Notes under the pieces: generated by a model
Told to the model about the DNA's origin: nothing
The model's input: the letters and a program-made list of their open reading frames with translations, nothing else
Database searches by the model: none
Shown: positions 32,119 through 38,433 of the stretch, piece after piece
Numbering within the stretch: position 1 is the first letter of the stretch
Layout: each line of letters starts with the position of its first letter
NCBI GenBank assembly: GCA_947177035.1
Contig: CAMWSS010000022.1
Coordinates: 1-38,433, forward strand
Direction: 5' to 3'
Origin: an uncultured Porphyromonadaceae bacterium
GTDB taxonomy: Bacteria; Bacteroidota; Bacteroidia; Bacteroidales; Muribaculaceae
Length of the DNA stretch: 38,433 nt
Position numbers and translations under genes: made by a program

Positions 32119-35100
32119 AGGCCGCGGCCATGGCAAGACTTGTATTTTTTGCCGCTGCCACACGGACACAGGTCATTGCGCCCGATTTTCGGAGCAGCCT
32201 TGACCGGAGTGGAAGGCTGACGCTCTCCCTGAGATGCCGAAGCAGCCTGACGCTGTTCGTTTTCACCAGGATATGCCTCCTTGTTGGCTTTATAACGCGA
32301 ATAGTCAGTGTGTTGCTGGTTCGGCATTGCACGCTGAACCTCCGGCTGCGGTTTTTCAGCCGCAGGCTGCTGTTGCTGCTGCTGAGGCTGTTCCTGCTGG
32401 CCTGATTCCGACTCGGCTGCGGCTACCGGCTGCCGGGGTGCCGGCGGAGCCTGCCTTACGTAGATCTGACCGCGCATCAGAGCCGACGAAGCCTTGACGT
32501 TAAGATTATTCAGCATATTCTCAAACAGATGGAAAGATTCCACCTTATAGATCACCAGCGGATCTTTCTGTTCATAGCTTGCATTCTGAACCGACTGGCG
32601 CAACTGGTCGAGTTCGCGCAGATGCTCTTTCCAAAGCTCGTCGATCGAGGCCAGCATCAGCAGCTTGTGCCATTCCGTCACAATTGAGCGGCATTCATTA
32701 TTGTAGCACTCCTCGACATTGACAATCAGCCGATAGAGTTTCTTCCCGTCGGTGATAGGCACCTGGATCACACTCTTGTAGCCCTGATTTTCATAAAGAT
32801 CGCGAATCACGGGAGTGGCCACTTCGACAATGCGTTCGCTCTTGCGGCTCATGGTCTCCATCACGGCGGCATGCAGGCGCTCGATCAGCTCCTCCTTGGC
32901 GAGAGAGGCGTATTCCTCCTCGGTAAACGGAGCATCGATCGTGAGCACCGACATCAGATCATGCTTCAGATCATAGTAATCGTGCATTGCCGGATCGTGG
33001 GTGTTGATCATATTCTCGACCACATCATAGAGCATATTGGCAATGTCGATGCCGATGCGCTCGCCTTTCAGCGCATGCTGACGCCTGGAGTAGATATATG
33101 TGCGCTGCTTGTTCATGACGTCGTCATACTCAAGCAGACGTTTACGGATGCCATAGTTATTTTCCTCGACGCGCTTCTGAGCGTTTTCAATGGACTTGTT
33201 GACCATCTTGCTCTCGATCATCTCGTCGTCCTTGAAGCCGAGACGGTCAAGAGTCTTCATGACGCGGTCTGTGGCAAACAGACGCATCAGCTGGTCCTCG
33301 AACGACACGAAGAAGACCGACGAACCGGGGTCGCCCTGACGGCCTGCACGGCCGCGGAGCTGACGGTCCACTCGGCGTGATTCATGGCGCTCGGTGCCGA
33401 TGATGGCCAGACCGCCGGCTGCCTTCACTTCTTCAGGGAGCTTGATGTCGGTGCCTCGGCCGGCCATATTGGTGGCTATGGTCACTGTGGCTGCGCGTCC
33501 GGCCTGCGCAACAATGTCGGCTTCCTTCTGATGCAGCTTGGCATTCAGCACGTTGTGCGGAATTTTGCGCATGGTGAGCTGGCGGCTCAGATTTTCGGAA
33601 ATATCGACCGAAGTCGTGCCGACAAGAACCGGACGGCCTTCCTTGACCAGACGCTCCACTTCGGCGATCACGGCGGCATATTTGGCCTTTTTGGTCTTAT
33701 AGACGCGGTCGTTCATGTCGATACGCGCCACAGGACGATTCGTCGGGATTGTCACGACATCGAGTTTATAAATGTCCCACAACTCACCGGCTTCGGTTTC
33801 AGCCGTACCGGTCATGCCGGCCAGTTTGTGATACATGCGGAAGTAGTTCTGGAGAGTGATTGTGGCAAATGTCTGAGTGGCGGCCTCGACCTTCACACCC
33901 TCTTTTGCCTCAATGGCCTGATGGAGTCCGTCGGAATAGCGACGACCCTCCATGATGCGGCCTGTCTGTTCGTCAACGATCTTGATCTTGTTGTCGTCGA
34001 TCACATACTCTTCGTCTTTGTTGAAGAGAGTGTATGCCTTGAGCAGCTGGCTCACGGTGTGGACGCGTTCGGCCTTCACCGCATAGTTCTGCATCAGCTC
34101 GTCTTTGCGCAGTGACTTTTCCTCTCCGTCGGGCATGGTCTCCAGTTCAGACAGCTGGGCGGCTATGTCGGGAAGGACGAAGAATGTCGGGTCGGGAGTT
34201 GAACCGGTGAGTTCGTCTATACCCTTGTCGGTCAGATCAACCTGACGGTTCTTTTCATCGACCTTATAATAAAGCGGCTCGACAGCCTTCGGCATTTCGC
34301 GCGCATTGTCCTGCAAGAAATATCCTTCGGTCTTGAGCAGCAGCGCTTTCATGCCTTCCTGCGACAGGAATTTGATCAGCGGCTGATATTTCGGGCCGGC
34401 GAGATATGCACGATAGAGAGCCAGAGCGCCCTCTTTCTGTTCTTCGGAATTGTCAGAAGCGATTTTCTCCTTGGCTTCGGTCATCAGCTTGATCTGCAAT
34501 TTGCGCTGAGCCTCCACAACCTTCTGCACGTTGGGCTTGAACTGGTCGAAATACTGGTCTTCGCCCTTCGGAACCGGACCAGAGATGATCAGCGGCGTGC
34601 GGGCGTCGTCGATCAGCACCGAGTCAACCTCATCGACAATCGCATAATAATGCTTGCGCTGCACCATGTCTTCAGGACTCATGGCCATGTTGTCGCGCAG
34701 ATAGTCAAAGCCGAATTCATTGTTTGTGCCGAAAGTGATGTCACACTCATAGGCAGCGCGGCGCTCGGGAGTGTTGGGCTGATGTCTGTCGATGCAGTCA
34801 ACGGTCTGGCCATGGAACATATAAAGCGGTCCCATCCATTCCGAGTCACGCTTCGACAGATAATCGTTGACTGTCACCACGTGGACACCGCGTCCCGACA
34901 GCGAACGCAGGAACACCGGCAGCGTGGCGACCAGAGTCTTACCTTCACCGGTTGCCATCTCGGCGATTTTGCCCTGATGCAGAACAATGCCGCCGATGAG
35001 CTGCACGTCATAGTGGATCATGTCCCACTTTGTGTCGTTGCCTCCGGCAATCCAGTGGTTGGCATATATGGCCTTGTCGCCTTCGATTCTCACAAAGTCG

Positions 35101-35534
35101 CGGCCTTCGGCGGCCATATCGCGGTCGCGCTGTGTGGCGGTCACCACCACTTCGCCGTTTTCAGCCTTGGCGAAACGGGCTGCGGTTTCGCGCAGGGTGG
35201 CAAACACGGTGGGCAGATGCTCGTTGAGTTTATCCTCGATAGCGTCCAGAATCTGCTTTTCGTGCTCGTCGATTTTGTCCCACAGCGGCTGACGCTGGTC
35301 AAAAGGCTTGGTCTCGATTTCGGCTTTGAGCGAAGCGATAGCCTCCTCGTGGGGAGCCACCACCGAGCGGATGTCGGCGCGCACGTCGTCGATCTTTCCG
35401 CGGAGCTGATCGTTTGTCAGCCCCTGGATTTCGCCGCCGACTGCCTTGATTTTGTTGACAATCGGCTGTATTTCACGCAGATCTCGCTGCGATTTATTCC
35501 CAAAAACTTTATTTAAAAATGAAGTCAGTGACAT
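32115..35534 (-). CDS. secA: Preprotein translocase ATPase SecA
   Basis: The 1139-residue product shows the complete SecA order. Helicase domain 1 has Walker [14 protein letters not shown] (about residue 193) and the DEVD box in [15 protein letters not shown] (about 302); the preprotein crosslinking domain is expanded with extra charged helices typical of Bacteroidetes SecA. Helicase domain 2 has [12 protein letters not shown] and [15 protein letters not shown]. The scaffold and wing domains follow, then a Gln/Pro-rich linker (about 1055-1115) and a SEC-C zinc motif [14 protein letters not shown] at the end. SecA drives export through SecYEG. It starts 51 bases after the end of the pseudo-phosphatase gene, and tamB starts inside its stop codon. 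Confidence 0.99.
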   Translation of the reverse strand: MSLTSFLNKVFGNKSQRDLREIQPIVNKIKAVGGEIQGLTNDQLRGKIDDVRADIRSVVAPHEEAIASLKAEIETKPFDQRQPLWDKIDEHEKQILDAIEDKLNEHLPTVFATLRETAARFAKAENGEVVVTATQRDRDMAAEGRDFVRIEGDKAIYANHWIAGGNDTKWDMIHYDVQLIGGIVLHQGKIAEMATGEGKTLVATLPVFLRSLSGRGVHVVTVNDYLSKRDSEWMGPLYMFHGQTVDCIDRHQPNTPERRAAYECDITFGTNNEFGFDYLRDNMAMSPEDMVQRKHYYAIVDEVDSVLIDDARTPLIISGPVPKGEDQYFDQFKPNVQKVVEAQRKLQIKLMTEAKEKIASDNSEEQKEGALALYRAYLAGPKYQPLIKFLSQEGMKALLLKTEGYFLQDNAREMPKAVEPLYYKVDEKNRQVDLTDKGIDELTGSTPDPTFFVLPDIAAQLSELETMPDGEEKSLRKDELMQNYAVKAERVHTVSQLLKAYTLFNKDEEYVIDDNKIKIVDEQTGRIMEGRRYSDGLHQAIEAKEGVKVEAATQTFATITLQNYFRMYHKLAGMTGTAETEAGELWDIYKLDVVTIPTNRPVARIDMNDRVYKTKKAKYAAVIAEVERLVKEGRPVLVGTTSVDISENLSRQLTMRKIPHNVLNAKLHQKEADIVAQAGRAATVTIATNMAGRGTDIKLPEEVKAAGGLAIIGTERHESRRVDRQLRGRAGRQGDPGSSVFFVSFEDQLMRLFATDRVMKTLDRLGFKDDEMIESKMVNKSIENAQKRVEENNYGIRKRLLEYDDVMNKQRTYIYSRRQHALKGERIGIDIANMLYDVVENMINTHDPAMHDYYDLKHDLMSVLTIDAPFTEEEYASLAKEELIERLHAAVMETMSRKSERIVEVATPVIRDLYENQGYKSVIQVPITDGKKLYRLIVNVEECYNNECRSIVTEWHKLLMLASIDELWKEHLRELDQLRQSVQNASYEQKDPLVIYKVESFHLFENMLNNLNVKASSALMRGQIYVRQAPPAPRQPVAAAESESGQQEQPQQQQQQPAAEKPQPEVQRAMPNQQHTDYSRYKANKEAYPGENEQRQAASASQGERQPSTPVKAAPKIGRNDLCPCGSGKKYKSCHGRGL

Positions 35535-35584
35535 TATGTTTTATCTTAAATGGTGTGTATGAATCGTATCTGATAAGTATGTGT

Positions 35585-37216
35585 TTATTTTGCCTTCCGC
35601 ACAAAAATCGAGGAAAGCGACGGTTCTCCGGCACCATTGGGCGAACGTATGCGCAGGATTCTGGCCATTGTCGGCGCGATCTGCAGCGCATCGACCGGTG
35701 TGTCTATGCGCGAGGCATCGACAATGGCCGGAGCATAAATAACCACCGGCGCGGTCGCAGGGATCGTGCGCTGGGTGGTACGTTTCTTTTCAAGGGGATT
35801 GAAATCGTCGACAAGCTGCCAGCCGGGCAAAATGGTGATGAACACATCGGCTGCATTGGCGGCAACGGTGTTGCGGCGCAGCTTCTCGTCAAATCGGTTT
35901 TCAAGTATGTCATCTATCGTGTGGGCCGACGCCACTCCGCTCATGCGGCAGAGGAATTTGGCAGCTTCAGCCCTGACAGCCTCGGCATCAAGGCGTTTGC
36001 TATCTATCAGCTGCTGGTTAAGATAGAATGCGCCGTCATGATAGTCGGTCACCCACTCTCCGTTGCCGTAACGGGCGATGAGAAACATGTTGAGCAGCGA
36101 CTGGGCCTTGCGCGAGGAGAATTCACCGGTCGGCACACCCCATTGCGGATCATAGGGGTCGGTCGGAGCCTTGGCCGGCGTTCCGGCAAGCAGGATGACA
36201 GAGTTGTCCGGCCCGACGCTTTCGTCCATCACCTTGAACAGGCGGGCAAGTTCGCGGTCCAGGCGCAGATATGAATCCATCACCTCGAGGCGGCTGTCGG
36301 TGTCGCTGCTGCCGGGATATGGAGCGAGAGTGTAGCCGATATTGAGCATATCGACCGAACCACGCTGTCCGAGGCGCATTGATTTTATATATTCTCCGGC
36401 AAGCGTCGTGACTTCGGTGTTGACCGGAGCCGACTGCTTGAACAGCCTGTAGACGTCGGCGTCACCGCGGCTGAACGTATGGGAGAAAGGATAGCGGCGT
36501 TTGTGTGGCGGCAGCCCGGGATACAGTTCAAGCTTCATGCTCGGCTCCCAGCGCATGGTGTCGATGCGCACCGAAAGCGGAGCGGTGAAATTGCGGTTGC
36601 TCACCGGCGTCGGCACATCTTTATAATGTGTGGTCGTCGCCCAGTTGCCGTTTGCGTCGTTGATCCAGAAAGCGCTGTTGCCGGCATGTCCGCCCATTAT
36701 GATGGCGCAGGTGGCATCGGGCGCGATGGCATGGACGTATGAAGCGCCCGCGCCGTCAATGCGCAGTTCGTCGGCCAGAGTGGAGGTAAGCAACGCCGAG
36801 GGCGACAGCGTTTCGTCCGTGTAGTTCCCGATCTTGCCTGCATCATAGAGCACCGGCCGGTCAAGATGCCGGCTTGTGTCATATACCCGCTCGGTGGCTA
36901 TTCCATTGACCGAAGGCGAGGCTCCGGTGCAGATCATGGCGATAGCTCCGGCGCGGTCCACCCCCGGGCCATAGTCGACATTCTCGATCAACACCCCGCC
37001 GCCTGTCAGACGGTTGAAACCGTCGGGACCAAAATAATCCGACAGCAGCTGCAGGTAATCGGCCCGGAGACCGTCCACCATTATGCCGAGCACAAGCTGC
37101 GGACGACGCGACGCCGAGTTATCCGCCGCCTTGGCAGGCAACGCATAAGCCAGAGTGGCAAGAAGCGCCAGAGCCGCCGCAGTGCGGGCGGGTGAGTATA
37201 TCAGTTTTTTCGACAT
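35585..37216 (-). CDS. Alkaline-phosphatase-fold protein lacking catalytic residues (pseudo-phosphatase)
   Basis: From the ATG at 37216 the product has 543 residues with a signal peptide (AAALALLATLAYALPAKA), so it acts in the periplasm. The fold is that of PafA-like alkaline phosphatases: VDGLRADYL (Asp48), CTGASPSVNGI, GGHAGNSAFWIND, YLRLDRELARLF and a C-terminal PVVIYAPAI. The catalytic positions look lost. The Thr/Ser nucleophile region reads GVDRAGAIAMI; the usual Lys/Arg (KDR) is PDAT; the metal-binding STDxxGHxxG is LNIGYTLAPYPG (292-302); ADHG is AGTPA (344-348); and the final THVP is ATAP. The start overlaps the lnb-like gene by 16 bases and secA follows, so a structural or binding role in envelope biogenesis is inferred. 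Confidence 0.82.
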   Translation of the reverse strand: MSKKLIYSPARTAAALALLATLAYALPAKAADNSASRRPQLVLGIMVDGLRADYLQLLSDYFGPDGFNRLTGGGVLIENVDYGPGVDRAGAIAMICTGASPSVNGIATERVYDTSRHLDRPVLYDAGKIGNYTDETLSPSALLTSTLADELRIDGAGASYVHAIAPDATCAIIMGGHAGNSAFWINDANGNWATTTHYKDVPTPVSNRNFTAPLSVRIDTMRWEPSMKLELYPGLPPHKRRYPFSHTFSRGDADVYRLFKQSAPVNTEVTTLAGEYIKSMRLGQRGSVDMLNIGYTLAPYPGSSDTDSRLEVMDSYLRLDRELARLFKVMDESVGPDNSVILLAGTPAKAPTDPYDPQWGVPTGEFSSRKAQSLLNMFLIARYGNGEWVTDYHDGAFYLNQQLIDSKRLDAEAVRAEAAKFLCRMSGVASAHTIDDILENRFDEKLRRNTVAANAADVFITILPGWQLVDDFNPLEKKRTTQRTIPATAPVVIYAPAIVDASRIDTPVDALQIAPTMARILRIRSPNGAGEPSLSSIFVRKAK

Positions 37217-38328
37217 ATATATATATTTGCGCCTGAGCGCATTAGATCGGACACAATCAGTGGCCAGAAGGCATCGTTCATATGCTGATTCGTGAGCGGC
37301 CAGAGTAAAAGCCACACTATCAGAACCGCAAAGTTAGCAAAATGATAGCAATTTAACCACTTTTTTGCTGATTTTATCCATGGCAATATCGCGGCGAGCA
37401 GACACAGCGGGTTGAGCCAGACAAGCAGCCAGTTAGGCGAAGTCGCTGAGTGAGAGCTGACAAAGACCAGAAATGCGATCAAGCATCCGGCAATGCCGAA
37501 CAGCGTAAATTCCACAGAATCAACCCATCGGCTGATACGCCGGCGGCGCAGATCGCGCGCCGTCGCCACCGCCGTGAGCAGCATCACCGCCAGTGTCACC
37601 GCCAGCGGGCGCAGCGGCCATGGAGTCGGAGTGTGGACCAGCCTGGTCTGGGCCTGATGCACCTCCGTGGCGCCAACAATGCTGTCGGCCGACAGCATGC
37701 GGCAAAGCTGCATAGGAGAAAACGCAAGCTGCCTGACCGTGACAGGCTGGTCAAGTTCCGACCCGAGTGCCAGATCGATTCCGAACTGATACCACGGATA
37801 CAGCCTGTGGTTCACCGTCATTTCATCACGAAACGTCATGCCCGACTCTTCGGAAGCAATAAGCTGCCTGCCGACAGCCCGCTCTATCATCTCGAGAGGG
37901 CGCGTCGCACAGTTGTCATAAATATAGCTGTAACGATAAACGCGGTTCTGAGGCAGAAGGTTCATACGCACCATCTCATAAAGCGCCTCGCCCTGGGAGC
38001 GCGAAAGACTGAGATGCTGCTCGGTGATGGTCCGCCCTCCGGCAAGATACAGCTTCATGAAATATCGGGTATCTGTCGCCACACACAGATAATCGGTATG
38101 ACCTTTCACATAGCGCCAGATGAAATTCGGCGCATCGAAATCAAATACGCCCCAGTTGATCACCACATCCAGCCCTCGGTCAGGATCGGCAAGCCGCAGT
38201 CCGGTGTGACCGTCAAGTTCATAAATCTCCGCGCCTGGCGAAGCAGTGAGCAGACTCGCTGTGACTTCCGATTTGAGTCCGGCGGCTGCCGCAACAACCA
38301 TTATTATATATGAGAGTATTCTTTTCAC
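37201..38328 (-). CDS. lnb: DUF4105-family protein, likely lipoprotein N-acyltransferase Lnb
   Basis: The 375-residue product has an N-terminal signal (IIMVVAAAAGL), a periplasmic domain of about 200 residues and four to five membrane helices in the C-terminal 150 residues. The periplasmic domain shows the DUF4105 pattern: YELDGHTGLRL with His41, INWGVFDFDAPNFIWRYVKG, and YSYIYDNCATRPL with Cys140. His and Cys are placed as in papain-like/NlpC enzymes and are the likely catalytic pair. In Bacteroides a DUF4105 protein (Lnb) adds the N-acyl chain to lipoproteins; that role is carried over from memory of the family. The start appears to be a GTG directly after a TAAATTTG element. The 3' end overlaps the pseudo-phosphatase gene. 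Confidence 0.8.
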   Translation of the reverse strand: MKRILSYIIMVVAAAAGLKSEVTASLLTASPGAEIYELDGHTGLRLADPDRGLDVVINWGVFDFDAPNFIWRYVKGHTDYLCVATDTRYFMKLYLAGGRTITEQHLSLSRSQGEALYEMVRMNLLPQNRVYRYSYIYDNCATRPLEMIERAVGRQLIASEESGMTFRDEMTVNHRLYPWYQFGIDLALGSELDQPVTVRQLAFSPMQLCRMLSADSIVGATEVHQAQTRLVHTPTPWPLRPLAVTLAVMLLTAVATARDLRRRRISRWVDSVEFTLFGIAGCLIAFLVFVSSHSATSPNWLLVWLNPLCLLAAILPWIKSAKKWLNCYHFANFAVLIVWLLLWPLTNQHMNDAFWPLIVSDLMRSGANIYICRKN

Positions 38329-38332
38329 TCTG

Positions 38333-38340
38333 CAAATTTA
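38333..38340 (-). promoter_or_regulatory. -7 element directly before the lnb-like gene
   Basis: TAAATTTG on the minus strand, five bases before the GTG at 38328. The expected -33 position (about 38361) falls inside the terminal repeat unit and reads GGGG, so the original -33 box may have been replaced by the repeat. Confidence 0.5.
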
Positions 38341-38357
38341 GTCATTAATCCTGAATT

Positions 38358-38409
38358 AGACCCCGTTCTCCACTATTTGTTTTAGACCCCGTTCCCCAAT
38401 ATTTGTTAA
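38358..38409. repeat. Two tandem 26-bp imperfect repeats at the right end
   Basis: Two units, 38358-38383 and 38384-38409, both start AGACCCCGTTC and contain TATTTGTT; they differ at four positions. The second unit is the inner edge of the 50-bp terminal repeat. This looks like the end of a mobile element with a second end or binding site beside it. Confidence 0.7.
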
Positions 38410-38433
38410 CGCTGGGGCGGTCAAGCGCCGTGC
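38384..38433. repeat. Right copy of the 50-bp terminal inverted repeat
   Basis: Exact reverse complement of bases 2-51. The orientation is inverted, so the window is not a closed circle; it is a segment lying between two oppositely oriented copies of a repeat, or an assembly break at them. Confidence 0.85.

Noticed and set aside
33384-35516. Long plus-strand open frames opposite secA
   Set aside because: Shadow frames of a highly conserved gene; no promoter and no domain.
1-38433. Circular element (plasmid or phage) because the ends match
   Set aside because: The end sequences are inverted, not direct, and the content is core chromosome (rpsP, mfd, secA, purD).
1-38433. CRISPR array, prophage or polysaccharide utilisation locus
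   Set aside because: No spaced direct repeats, no phage structural genes and no SusC/SusD pair were seen; GH92 stands alone.

Overview
The window reads as a chromosomal contig from a Bacteroidales bacterium, most likely a Muribaculaceae-type gut organism (family-level guess). The evidence is: promoters of the Bacteroidetes type (TTTG, about 20 nt, TAnnTTTG), no Shine-Dalgarno sequences before well-defined starts, a 1139-residue SecA with a SEC-C tail, a GldD-like lipoprotein, a GH92 glycosidase lipoprotein, an Lnb/DUF4105-type protein and an rpsP with an Ala/Lys/Glu-rich tail. Most genes look like ordinary core genome of fairly high GC. Both ends of the window carry the same 50-bp sequence in inverted orientation, so the contig probably stops at two copies of a dispersed repeat, perhaps an insertion sequence.

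Layout. 1-3.4 kb: a YjbR-like gene and a helical-repeat protein (minus), rpsP (plus), a TerB-like gene and an SprT-like metalloprotease gene (minus). 3.5-5.5 kb: a 350-nt untranslated leader with a switch-like terminator, then a CbbX/SpoVK-type AAA+ ATPase gene and a Cys-rich small protein of unknown function. 5.5-12.2 kb (minus): zinc alcohol dehydrogenase with an upstream lipoprotein, then ctp (S41 protease) followed by mfd. 12.3-22.4 kb (mostly plus): tRNA-Asn, an EamA transporter, GH92 alpha-mannosidase, a convergent GldD-like lipoprotein, an RlmL-like rRNA methyltransferase, purD, a polytopic membrane protein, pdxB and a K+/H+ antiporter.

22.5-25.9 kb: a visibly AT-richer segment that starts at tRNA-Ala. 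It holds an outer-membrane barrel protein, two unrecognised lipoproteins in an operon, and upstream of them a strongly structured RNA of about 360 nt with its own promoter element and terminator. 26-27.6 kb: a NUDIX hydrolase convergent with a flavodoxin that has a 13-bp inverted repeat against its start codon, and a GNAT acetyltransferase. 27.6-38.3 kb (minus): an apparent envelope-biogenesis operon, lnb-like, then an alkaline-phosphatase-fold protein that has lost its catalytic residues, then secA, tamB-like and the GNAT gene, tightly packed with overlapping starts and stops.

The most interesting signals are the two untranslated structured RNAs. Each is followed by an intrinsic terminator and then by a gene with no visible promoter of its own (AAA+ ATPase; lipoprotein pair). 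Next come the conserved-looking pseudo-phosphatase between lnb and secA, and a set of promoters placed so close to start codons that the mRNAs should be leaderless or nearly so. All statements come from reading the sequence; no database search or folding program was run.
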